Part shown: in pieces, positions 29,520 to 37,396 of the stretch
Numbering within the stretch: the stretch's first letter is position 1
Layout of the letters: each line of letters begins with the position of its first letter
Assembly (NCBI RefSeq): GCF_013116825.1
Contig: NZ_JABFNS010000064.1
Span: 1-49,000, forward strand
DNA: 49,000 bases
Direction: 5' to 3'
Origin: Myxococcus xanthus
GTDB taxonomy: Bacteria; Myxococcota; Myxococcia; Myxococcales; Myxococcaceae
Program-made: the position numbers and the translations under genes
The notes under the pieces: generated by a model
Seen by the model: the letters and a program-made list of their open reading frames with translations, nothing else
Told to the model about the DNA's origin: nothing
Databases searched by the model: none

Positions 29520-30429
29520 AGGACTTGGGAATCCAGCCATCCACGAGCGCCTGGTTCTTCTTCACCCACTCCCGGGTGGCCTTCTCCGGCGAGTCCCCGG
29601 CCTCGGCGATGGCCCCCATCAGGCCGCCGAGCTGCTGGTCATCCAGCTTGAAGTTGCGCAGCAGCGTCACGACGTCGGGCAGGTCTTTCTCCAGGCCCAC
29701 GCGGGTGAGCGTGTGGATGGATTCCTTGGCGCCATAGACGCCCTTCGGGTCATCCAGGAACTTCAGGTCCCAGCGCGCGAACTTCCAGTGCGGCTTCCAA
29801 CCGGTGACCACCACGGGGCGCTTCTTGGCGATGGCGTCCTTGAGCTCCGCGGTCATCGCCGGGCCGCTGGAGGGCACCAGCTTCAGGTCCAGCTTGTACT
29901 CCGCGATGGCCTTCTCCGTCGTCGTCATGATGCCCGCGCCGGAATCGATGCCCACGATGGACTGGTTCAGGTCCTTCGCCTTGCCGTTGAGCTGCTCGAT
30001 GCTGGTGATGTCCAGATCCGCCGGGACGACCAGGCCAATCCGGGCGTCCTCGTAGTTGGTGCCCAGGTCCACCACCTTGCCCTGGAAGCGCTCCATGTAG
30101 CTCTGGTGGGTGACGGGCAGCCAGCCATCCAGGAAGGCATCCGCGTCGCCGTTGGCGAGCGAGGCGAACACCGGGGCGACGTCCGCCATGGTGGTCTTCA
30201 CCTCGTAGCCCATGCGGTCCTCCAGGATGGCCTGGACCAGATGCGTCATGGCCACGCCTTCGGCCCAGTTCACGTACACCAGCCGGACCACGGGCTTCTT
30301 CGCGGGGGCGGGCGCCTCGGTGTCACCCGCGGCGGGCGCCTTGTTCTCCTGCTTGCATCCGGGGGCGACGAGCAACCCCGCCACGGCCGTGAGCAGCAGG
30401 GGCAGACGATTGAGAGAGGACATGTTCAC
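29518..30429 (-). CDS. opuAC: Osmoprotectant (glycine betaine-type) ABC transporter, substrate-binding lipoprotein
   Basis: This is an OpuAC/ProX-type binding protein of about 303 residues. After a signal peptide ending LLVAPGC it has a cysteine at a near-lipobox, so it is probably an inner-membrane lipoprotein although APGC is not the standard sequence. The mature part shows RLVYVNWAEGVAMTHLVQAIL, FLDGWLPVTHQSYM and TGWKPHWKFARWDLKFLDDP. The tryptophans of these segments form the aromatic cage for quaternary amines in the family. I prefer the GTG at 30429 because AAGGAG lies nine bases upstream. An ATG at 30447 overlaps the permease stop by four bases and one at 30423 is also possible. It is the last gene of a four-gene operon. 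Confidence 0.88.
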   Translation of the reverse strand: MNMSSLNRLPLLLTAVAGLLVAPGCKQENKAPAAGDTEAPAPAKKPVVRLVYVNWAEGVAMTHLVQAILEDRMGYEVKTTMADVAPVFASLANGDADAFLDGWLPVTHQSYMERFQGKVVDLGTNYEDARIGLVVPADLDITSIEQLNGKAKDLNQSIVGIDSGAGIMTTTEKAIAEYKLDLKLVPSSGPAMTAELKDAIAKKRPVVVTGWKPHWKFARWDLKFLDDPKGVYGAKESIHTLTRVGLEKDLPDVVTLLRNFKLDDQQLGGLMGAIAEAGDSPEKATREWVKKNQALVDGWIPKS

Positions 30430-30443
30430 GAGGCGGGTCTCCT

Positions 30444-31277
30444 TCATGATGAGCGCGCCCGGGGCTTGCCCAGCGCGTGAGTCAGGCGGTCCAACACGAT
30501 GGCCAGGATGACCACCGCGATGCCGCTCTCGAAGCCCAGCCCGATGCGGAGCTGGGTGATGCCCTTCAGGACCTGCTCGCCCAGTCCCCCCGCGCCAATC
30601 ATGGCGGAGATCACCACCATGGACAGCGACAGCATGATGGTCTGGTTCACTCCGGCCAGCAGCGTGGGGACGGCGATGGGGAGCTGGACGTTGAGCAGCG
30701 TCTGACGCGGCGTCGCGCCGAACGCGATGGCGGCCTCCACGACTTCGGTGGGCACCTGCCGGATGCCCAGGTTGGTGAGGCGCACCGCGGGCGGCATGGC
30801 GAAGATGACGGTGGCCACCACGCCGGGCACCTTCCCCAGCCGGAAGAAGAGCACCGCGGGGATGAGGTAGACGAAGGCGGGCATCGTCTGCATCAGGTCC
30901 AGGGCGGGCCGCAGCACCCGCTCCACGACGCGGCTGTATGCGGCCCAGATGCCCAGGGGGATGCCCAGCACCAGCGCCACCATCGCCGAGCAGAGGACCA
31001 GCGCCAGCGTCTCCATGGTGGCCTTCCACAGGCCCATGTCCTGGATGAGCAGCATGCCCAGCGCCGTGAAGACGGCCGTGCCCAGGCCGGACAGGCGCCA
31101 GGCGAGCACCATCAACACCGTGATGATGGCGTAGCTCGGCGGCAGGAGCAGCGCGCTCTCCAGGCCGTTGATGCAGGCCGTGAGCACCGAACGGATGGCG
31201 TCGAACACCGGCGCGCCGCGCGTGCCCAGCCAGTCAATCAGCTCCTCGAAGCCTTCGCCGATTTTCAGTGTGCTCAT
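30444..31277 (-). CDS. opuAB: Osmoprotectant ABC transporter, permease
   Basis: This 277-residue membrane subunit is of the ProW/OpuAB type. It has about six hydrophobic helices (SYAIITVLMVLAWRLSG, ALVLCSAMVALVLGIPLGIW, PAFVYLIPAVLFF and others) and the cytoplasmic coupling loop EAAIAFGATPRQTLLNVQLP that contacts the ATPase. The ATG lies one base after the stop of the ATPase gene, so the two are translated together. It imports betaine-like osmolytes with the binding protein and ATPase encoded on either side. Confidence 0.92.
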   Translation of the reverse strand: MSTLKIGEGFEELIDWLGTRGAPVFDAIRSVLTACINGLESALLLPPSYAIITVLMVLAWRLSGLGTAVFTALGMLLIQDMGLWKATMETLALVLCSAMVALVLGIPLGIWAAYSRVVERVLRPALDLMQTMPAFVYLIPAVLFFRLGKVPGVVATVIFAMPPAVRLTNLGIRQVPTEVVEAAIAFGATPRQTLLNVQLPIAVPTLLAGVNQTIMLSLSMVVISAMIGAGGLGEQVLKGITQLRIGLGFESGIAVVILAIVLDRLTHALGKPRARSS

Positions 31278-31278
31278 G

Positions 31279-32463
31279 TCAGTGCTGCTCCCCCGCGATG
31301 CTGGCCAGCAGCGTGGCGCGGCTCACGATGCCCAGGAACGACTGGTCCTCGGCGACGACGGCGATGGGAATCTGAGTCGTGGCCGCCACCGCCACCAGCT
31401 TCGCCAGCGGCGTGTCCGGTGACGTGGTGGGCAAGTCGGTGACGAGGGCCCCCTCCAGGCTGTGCTTGTTCTCCGCCATGAGCCGCAGCGTGTCCTCGAT
31501 GCGCACCAGGCCCACCAGCTTGCGGGCCTGGTTGGTCACAAAGAGCGTGGAGGTGCCCGACTCGCGCATGCGCTTGACGGCCAGGGCGGGCCCGTCCTTC
31601 GGGTGCACCACCGACTCCGGCCTCCGCATGATGGCCCGCGCGGTGAGGACCTTGGTGCGGTCCACGTGCTCCACGAAGGCGCGCACGTAGTCGTCCGCGG
31701 GGCTCCTGAGGATTTCCTCCGGCGTGCCGAGCTGCGCGATGCACCCGTCCTTCATGATGACGATGCGCCCCCCCAGCTTCAGCGCCTCATCCAGGTCATG
31801 GGTGATGAACACGATGGTCTTGTTCATCCGGGACTGGAGCTCCAGCAGCTCGTCCTGCATCTGCCGGCGGATGAGCGGGTCCAGCGCGCTGAAGGCCTCG
31901 TCCATGAGCAGGATTTCCGCGTCGGTGGCAATGGCCCGCGCCAGCCCCACGCGCTGCTGCATCCCGCCGCTGAGCTCGCGAGGCAGCTTCTCCTCGTAGC
32001 CCTTCAGGCCCACCAGTTCGAGCGCCTGCATCGCCTTGGGCCGCGACTCCCGCCGCTCCAGGCCCTGCATCTCCAGCCCGTACTCCACGTTCCGGATGAT
32101 GCTGCGGTGGGGCAGCAGGCCGAAGTTCTGGAACACCATGGCCATCTTCCGGCGCCGGACGTCCAGCAGGCCCGCCCTGTCCGCCCGGGTGACGTCCACG
32201 CCGTCCACGTGCACGCTGCCGGCGGAGGGCTCGATGAGGCGGTTGAGGCAGCGGAGCACCGTGGACTTGCCGCTGCCGGACAGGCCCATGATGACGAAGA
32301 TTTCGCCGGCCTTCACATCGAACGAAGCCTCCTGGATGGCGACGGTGCACCCCGTCTCCTCCAGGATCTGCTGCTTGCTCTGCCCCTTCTCCAGCAGGGC
32401 AATGGCCCGCTCCGGGTTGCCGCCGTAGATCTTCCGCAAGCCACGGACTTCAATCTTCTCCAT
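31279..32463 (-). CDS. opuAA: Osmoprotectant ABC transporter, ATPase with CBS domains
   Basis: This 394-residue ProV/OpuAA-type ATPase powers osmolyte uptake. The nucleotide-binding domain has Walker A GLSGSGKST (60-68), signature LSGGMQQ (164-170), Walker B ILLMDEA (184-190) and the switch histidine in FITHDLDEA. Residues 20-40 (ALLEKGQSKQQILEETGCTV) form the N-terminal extension typical of this subfamily. Two CBS motifs in the last 120 residues (STLFVTNQARKLVGLVRIED and IPIAVVAEDQSFLGIVSRAT) sense ionic strength or nucleotide in related transporters. The ATG has AGAGG upstream and lies eight bases after the barrel-protein stop. Confidence 0.94.
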   Translation of the reverse strand: MEKIEVRGLRKIYGGNPERAIALLEKGQSKQQILEETGCTVAIQEASFDVKAGEIFVIMGLSGSGKSTVLRCLNRLIEPSAGSVHVDGVDVTRADRAGLLDVRRRKMAMVFQNFGLLPHRSIIRNVEYGLEMQGLERRESRPKAMQALELVGLKGYEEKLPRELSGGMQQRVGLARAIATDAEILLMDEAFSALDPLIRRQMQDELLELQSRMNKTIVFITHDLDEALKLGGRIVIMKDGCIAQLGTPEEILRSPADDYVRAFVEHVDRTKVLTARAIMRRPESVVHPKDGPALAVKRMRESGTSTLFVTNQARKLVGLVRIEDTLRLMAENKHSLEGALVTDLPTTSPDTPLAKLVAVAATTQIPIAVVAEDQSFLGIVSRATLLASIAGEQH

Positions 32464-32471
32464 GGGGCCTC

Positions 32472-33674
32472 TCAGAAGTAGTAGCCGACGTTGATGTTGA
32501 AGCGCGTCTCCCACGGGGCATTCGGATCGCCCTCCGCGAGCGCGTGGCCATAAGCAGGCCCCAGCCAGGGCTGGTTCTTCCCGCTGGCCACGTCCACGTA
32601 GGTGTAGACGGGCCCCGCGGTGACGAGCATGCCGAGCACGTTCTGCATCGACGTCTCGAACGCGGCGTTGGCTTTGTCGAAGAGGCTGAAGTCGTCGTAG
32701 AAGGTCAGCTTCGTGATGGGGCCCCACGACACGGGCACGTCGTACGAAAGGCCCGCCGCGTAGACGGTGCCCCGGGCGGCCATCTTGTAGGGCGCGTCAT
32801 AGGCCCCCATCGTCACGATGGAGTCGTCGTGCCCCTCGGGGTTCTTCAAGTCATAGCCGTAGCTGAGGACCTCCATGCGCAGGTTGAACGGGCCGTAGTA
32901 GCCGTCCAGGTGCACCGCGCCAGCCCAGTTCAGGCCATTGCGCCGGGTGACGCTGTTGTAGATCTGCCCGGTCTGCGCGGAGACGCCGACTTCCGTGCGG
33001 CCCAGGTCCCCGTGCTGGAAGGTGTACGCCGCGCGTGCATTGAGCTTGTTGCTCTCGTGGTTCGCGCTCTCCACGCCCAGGTACGCCTCACCCGGGTTGG
33101 AGCTGTTCACCTGCACCACGTCATACGAGTAGCGCGCGCTGTCCGTGCTCCGGCCGGTGAAGCTGCCCTCGTCGTTCTTGTAGAAGGCGACCTGCAGGTC
33201 CCATGGCCCCTGCGTGTGGACCAGCTTCAGACCCAGGTCGTAGTCGTCCTCCATGCCCATGTAGTAGGGCAGGGAGAAGAACCAGTTATGTGAGGCATAG
33301 GGCAGCACGCCGAAGGGCACGCGGTGCACGCCGAACTGGAGCTGGGTCGCCTTCGTGAACTCATAGCCCACCCAGCCGTGGTGGAGCATGGAGTACCCCG
33401 AATAGAGGCGGTACTCGGCGGACAGCAACACCTTGGAGAGTCTGGCGTCGACGTTGAGCCGGAATGTATCGAACGCCACGTCGCCACCGCGGTTGCGGTT
33501 GTCTTCTTCTCCAGGCCACGTCTTGAAGAAGGCGTTGAGGCGCAGCGCACCACCGACCTTGAGCATGTCCGGGTCTTCCACCACCTCCTCTTCGGCGCGT
33601 GCTTCGGGCGCGAGCAGGCAGGTCAATCCAGACAGGAAAAGCGCATGCGAGAAACGGGTAAGACGGGTGGACAA
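32472..33674 (-). CDS. Outer-membrane beta-barrel protein, first gene of the osmolyte transporter operon
   Basis: This encodes about 400 residues. I chose the TTG at 33674 because AGGAG lies six bases upstream and it gives a good signal peptide (STRLTRFSHALFLSGLTCLL, cleavage at ARA-EE). No ATG or GTG offers this. The mature protein alternates polar and aromatic residues in amphipathic strands (RLNVDARLSKVLLSAEYRLY, LQFGVHRVPFGVLPY, FNLRMEVLSYGYDL) and ends in NINVGYYF. A C-terminal phenylalanine is typical of barrels recognised by BamA. It is therefore probably a porin or channel. Its position eight bases before the ATPase gene suggests that it lets the osmolyte or its precursor cross the outer membrane. 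Substrate and family name are not certain. Confidence 0.82.
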   Translation of the reverse strand: MSTRLTRFSHALFLSGLTCLLAPEARAEEEVVEDPDMLKVGGALRLNAFFKTWPGEEDNRNRGGDVAFDTFRLNVDARLSKVLLSAEYRLYSGYSMLHHGWVGYEFTKATQLQFGVHRVPFGVLPYASHNWFFSLPYYMGMEDDYDLGLKLVHTQGPWDLQVAFYKNDEGSFTGRSTDSARYSYDVVQVNSSNPGEAYLGVESANHESNKLNARAAYTFQHGDLGRTEVGVSAQTGQIYNSVTRRNGLNWAGAVHLDGYYGPFNLRMEVLSYGYDLKNPEGHDDSIVTMGAYDAPYKMAARGTVYAAGLSYDVPVSWGPITKLTFYDDFSLFDKANAAFETSMQNVLGMLVTAGPVYTYVDVASGKNQPWLGPAYGHALAEGDPNAPWETRFNINVGYYF

Positions 33675-34316
33675 CCGCAACTCCTGGCAATGGACGACAG
33701 GCGCGAGCGGACCAGAACAGGCCACACTCGTCCTGAGCGCCAGACGTGGCACAAGGGGCGGCCCTCTCCCGATCCACACTCAGCGAGGACGCTGGCGCGC
33801 GAAACAGTCCACCCAGGGAACAGTGCAGTCAGTCGTTAACAGGTCAGACGGAGCACGTCCATACTTTTGAGCTCAAACGATGTGGATACTGGGCGCTGCC
33901 CGCTTGCTCGCGGGGCACGAGCGGCGCGCCCGCCAACCCACACGGGCGGCTCAAGGCGCCCGTGTCACCGTCACGGGATAGCCCATACCGGCAGCATGGC
34001 ACGGCGACTTGCCCATGGATTGACAATCTCCATCCCGCGCCGCCGTGCTGGACATAGCCATCACCAGACAACCATCCGGGAGCCGGGGCCCCCAGACCTC
34101 GAACTCAATCTCTGTGGCGACGAAGGAAGACGACGCTCCTAGTCTTGCCCCCTCTCCCTATCGGGCCTGCCAAGCGCCACGTCCTCGTCCCTCCACCAAC
34201 GCGTGCCTGGGCGCCCCCTCCCGCCCACCTGCCGTGAACGCGCCTTCGCGCTCGCCGACCGTCCCTAGCTTGGCTGTAGGGGCCTTTCCCATCACGGCCC
34301 CACGGAGGAGAAAGCC
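33675..34316. other. Long divergent spacer with inverted repeats
   Basis: No gene is recognisable in 642 bases. The spacer separates the osmolyte operon (-) from the FAD oxidase (+). It contains a perfect 12-base palindrome (33866-33877) and an eight-base inverted repeat, CACGGGCG (33941-33948) with CGCCCGTG (33957-33964). It is long enough for a small RNA gene or an extended 5' leader, but I cannot support either. A ribosome-binding site (GGAGGAG) precedes the ATG at 34317. Confidence 0.5.
33866..33877. promoter_or_regulatory. Palindrome TTTGAGCTCAAA
   Basis: This perfect 12-base palindrome is AT-rich compared with its surroundings and lies about 190 bases upstream of the outer-membrane barrel gene. 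It could be an operator for the osmolyte operon. Confidence 0.35.
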
Positions 34317-35765
34317 ATGCCCCTGGACCCTCGAAGTGAGCCTGCGCGAACAGGCGAAGGACGACCGCCCGGACTGCCCTCAGACCGGGTCGAGCAGCTA
34401 CGGGCTCGCTTGCGCGGCCGGCTCGTACGCCCCGGGGACGCGGACTACGAGGAGCACTGCCGCGTCTACAACGCCATGATTCACAAGCGGCCGGCGTTGA
34501 TTGCCCGATGCGCCGACGTGGCGGACGTCCTCGCGGCGGTGGAGTTCGCGCGCGAGCAGGGCCTCATGCTCGCGGTCCGTGGGGGTGGACACAACGGTGC
34601 CGGCCTGGGCACATGCGACGGGGGGCTCGTCGTCGACCTGTCGCCCATGCACGGCGTCCGGGTCGCCCCCGAATCGGGCACCGTGCGTGTCGCGGGAGGA
34701 AGTGTCTGGGGCGAAGTGGACCATGCCACGCATGCGTTCGGGCTCGCCGTTCCCTCGGGAATCATCTCCACCACGGGCGTGGGGGGCCTCACCCTGGGCG
34801 GTGGCCTGGGCCATCTCTCGCGTCGCTATGGACTCACCATCGACAGCCTGCTCGCCGTGGACATGGTGCTGGCGGACGGGCGCTTCGTCACCGCGAACGC
34901 CCAGCAGCACCCGGACCTGTTCTGGGCCGTGCGCGGCGGTGGCGGCAACTTCGGCGTCGTCACGTCCTTCCTCTTCCAGGCCCACCCGGTGGACACCATC
35001 CTGGGAGGGCCGACGCTCTGGCCCCTGGAACGCGCCGAGGAGGTGATGCGGTGGTACCGCGAGTTCATCGCCACCGCGCCCGAGACACTCACCGGCTTCT
35101 TCGCCTTCCTGGCCGTCCCGCCCGCGGCGCCCTTCCCGCCCCACCTGCACTTGCAGAAGATGTGTGCGGTGGTGTGGTGCTACACCGGAGACCCGGCTCA
35201 AGCCGAGGCGCTCTTCGCGCCCGTGCGCGCCATGGCCCCCGCGCTCGACGGCGTGCAGACCATGCCCTACCCCGCGCTGCAAACGATGTTCGATGCGCTC
35301 TATCCGCCGGGCCTCCAATGGTACTGGCGCGCGGACTTCGTACGGGAGCTGGGGGACGAAGCCATCTCCCGACACGTGGCGTTCGCCCACCGCCTGCCCA
35401 CGATGCACTCCACCATGCACCTCTACCCCATCGACGGAGCGGCGCACCGGACGGCACCAGGCGACACCGCCTTCAGCTTCCGGGATGCGCGGTGGGCAGA
35501 GGTCATCGTCGGAGTGGACCCCTCTCCTGACAAGGCCAGGGACATCACCACCTGGACGAAAGACTATTGGGATGCCCTGCATCCCTATTCCGCGGGCGGC
35601 GCCTACGTGAACTTCCTCATGGACGAGGGCCAGGAGCGCGTCCAGGCGACGTACCAGGACAACTACGCAAGGCTGGTGGAAGTAAAGGACCGCTACGACC
35701 CGACCAATCTTTTCCGAGTGAACCAGAACATCCGCCCCAGCACCGGCACGCCGCTTCGCCATTAA
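34317..35765 (+). CDS. FAD-linked oxidase of the berberine-bridge-enzyme family
   Basis: This encodes 482 residues. The N-terminal PCMH-type FAD domain has VRGGGH92NGAGLG, in which H92 is the expected covalent FAD attachment site, and GVGGLTLGGGLGHLSRRYGL. The second cysteine tether of bicovalent family members (a Cys before P-x-x-G in this loop) is absent, so one covalent bond is expected. The C-terminal BBE motif (GGAYVNFL, then YDPTNLFRVNQNI) is complete. Such enzymes oxidise alcohols, sugars or secondary metabolites with O2; the substrate cannot be inferred. There is no signal peptide, so it is cytoplasmic. The ATG has GGAGGAG upstream. No biosynthetic neighbours are apparent, though a methyltransferase follows 99 bases later. 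Confidence 0.88.
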   Translation: MPLDPRSEPARTGEGRPPGLPSDRVEQLRARLRGRLVRPGDADYEEHCRVYNAMIHKRPALIARCADVADVLAAVEFAREQGLMLAVRGGGHNGAGLGTCDGGLVVDLSPMHGVRVAPESGTVRVAGGSVWGEVDHATHAFGLAVPSGIISTTGVGGLTLGGGLGHLSRRYGLTIDSLLAVDMVLADGRFVTANAQQHPDLFWAVRGGGGNFGVVTSFLFQAHPVDTILGGPTLWPLERAEEVMRWYREFIATAPETLTGFFAFLAVPPAAPFPPHLHLQKMCAVVWCYTGDPAQAEALFAPVRAMAPALDGVQTMPYPALQTMFDALYPPGLQWYWRADFVRELGDEAISRHVAFAHRLPTMHSTMHLYPIDGAAHRTAPGDTAFSFRDARWAEVIVGVDPSPDKARDITTWTKDYWDALHPYSAGGAYVNFLMDEGQERVQATYQDNYARLVEVKDRYDPTNLFRVNQNIRPSTGTPLRH

Positions 35766-35864
35766 GCAACCATTCGCACGCGCCATTGCTCGCCCGGAGC
35801 GGCCTCCGTTGGTACCTTCCTTGCCCGCAGTTCGCTCCACCACCAACGGCGAGGAGACAGAGGC

Positions 35865-37070
35865 ATGGCGACGGGCTTCGAGGCTTACAGGATGGAGGAC
35901 CCCGCGCTCCTGGCGAATGTGCGCGAGGCCCTGCTGCAATCCTACTTCGCGGACTTCGATGCGGGCTTCCTGAAGTCGCCGGCCGGCCAGTCGGACATCG
36001 TGGACCATGTGAATGGCCGCTACAACCGGTGCGTCGACCACGTACTGCCCTGGCTCGCGCGATACACGAAGCTGGGCAAGGCGAACGTCGTCGAGCTGGG
36101 CTGTGGCACGGGCTCCAGCACGGCGGCCTTTGCCCAGGTTGTCAGCCACGTCACGGGGTACGACATCCACGCGCCCTCCGTGCGCGCGGCGGAAAGCCGC
36201 GTGAAGGCCCTGGGATTGCGCAACGTCGCCATGAGCGTCGTGGAGCCCGCGCAGTTGCTGGAGACCCTGAAGAAGGAGACCCCCGACGGCGCGGACATCT
36301 TCGTGCTGTACGCGGTGCTCGAACATCAGACGCCCGCGGAGCGACTGGAGACGCTCCGCACTGGCTGGGACCTGCTGCGTCCCGGAGGACTGCTCGTCGT
36401 CGTGGATACGCCCAACCGGCTCGTGTACTTCGACGCGCACACGTCCCTGATGCCGTTCTTCCACTTCCTGCCGCCCGAACTCGGGTGGCCGTATGCCTCA
36501 CGCTCCCCCCGCGAGAACTTCCGAGATTCGATGGCCCATGCGTCCGCTGAAGACGCCCCCATGCTACTGACCCGATGGGGCATCGGCGTCAGCCACCATG
36601 AGCTGGAGCTGGCGCTGGGCGACATCGACCCCTTGTTGGTGGGGACGGGCTTCGAGCCTGAAGTGCTCGACGTGTTCCCCGTCACACTCGACGAAGAGGT
36701 GCTGCGTCTGTACGTGGAGAAGAGCGGCGCTCGCGTCCCCGAGGCTCTCACCCGGAACACGCTGAACTTCGTTCTTCGCAAGGGTGACAACGCCGACCTC
36801 ATCGCCCGCCGGCCTTCGCCGCCTCCGGTTCGACACCTCGTCAACGAGACGTCGAACCCGCTCCAGGCGCAACGCATCCACGAACTGGAACAGCGCCTCC
36901 TGGAGCAGGCCCAGCGCATCCGAGAGCTGGAAGAGCACATCGCCACCCCGCCCCTGCGGCACCAGCTCGTTGATCAACTCAACGGCGCCCTCAAACAGAC
37001 GGCCCTTCACCGTCAGGCCCGGAAGCTCGTCGAATGGTCGGTGGGCCGCGTCAAGCGCGGCTCGCGCTGA
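35865..37070 (+). CDS. SAM-dependent methyltransferase with coiled-coil tail
   Basis: This encodes 401 residues. Residues about 65-185 form a class I methyltransferase domain with motif I VVELGCGTGSS, the acidic end of strand two GYD and LRPGGLLVVVDTPNR after motif IV. Residues about 190-300 are less conserved and may bind the acceptor. From about 325 to 360 heptad-like Leu/Glu/Gln repeats (RIHELEQRLLEQAQRIRELE) predict a coiled coil, followed by a basic tail (RKLVEWSVGRVKRGSR). Proteins of this form often occur near polysaccharide or LPS loci, but no such genes are nearby. The ATG has GAGGAG upstream. The methyl acceptor is unknown. Confidence 0.82.
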   Translation: MATGFEAYRMEDPALLANVREALLQSYFADFDAGFLKSPAGQSDIVDHVNGRYNRCVDHVLPWLARYTKLGKANVVELGCGTGSSTAAFAQVVSHVTGYDIHAPSVRAAESRVKALGLRNVAMSVVEPAQLLETLKKETPDGADIFVLYAVLEHQTPAERLETLRTGWDLLRPGGLLVVVDTPNRLVYFDAHTSLMPFFHFLPPELGWPYASRSPRENFRDSMAHASAEDAPMLLTRWGIGVSHHELELALGDIDPLLVGTGFEPEVLDVFPVTLDEEVLRLYVEKSGARVPEALTRNTLNFVLRKGDNADLIARRPSPPPVRHLVNETSNPLQAQRIHELEQRLLEQAQRIRELEEHIATPPLRHQLVDQLNGALKQTALHRQARKLVEWSVGRVKRGSR

Positions 37071-37396
37071 GTCTTCGCCGCCCCAGGACTCCCAGCCGGG
37101 TGGCGCAGTGAGACTCGCGCCGCGCCGTCCGGCATCCCCACTGGAACCTCGTCCTGCCGACGAAGCCCGTGAAACATAGAAACCGAGCAATACCGATCCC
37201 AAGTTTCACCGCTTGCCGATGAAACACATACGGGCAGAGGTCGAGCGGCCGGGCGGGGTGAAGCAGACCCATTTTACAGGGGCGTCTCCCGCACCCGAGG
37301 ATGGATGCATCCATGCGTCACATCCGCATTCCGAATCACGCGCCGGCGGCTCACGCAGTCCCCGGTGTTTCACCTGTCTCACCTGCCGGCGCATGC
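37071..37396. other. Upstream region of the chemoreceptor with repeated GTGAAACA motif
   Basis: No gene is evident. GTGAAACA or its complement occurs at 37169-37176, 37202-37209 (seven of eight), 37219-37226 (seven of eight) and 37366-37373. The middle two form an inverted pair, GTTTCA/TGAAAC, 11 bases apart. They may be regulator binding sites for the receptor gene. Confidence 0.4.

Noticed and set aside
33997-34012. TGGCAC-N6-TTGCC resembling a sigma-54 promoter upstream of the FAD oxidase
   Set aside because: The GG and GC are 11 bases apart instead of the required 10, and it lies about 300 bases from the gene.
33900-34150. Possible tRNA or other structured RNA in the long spacer
   Set aside because: No T-loop, anticodon stem or CCA-type end could be found; only simple inverted repeats are present.
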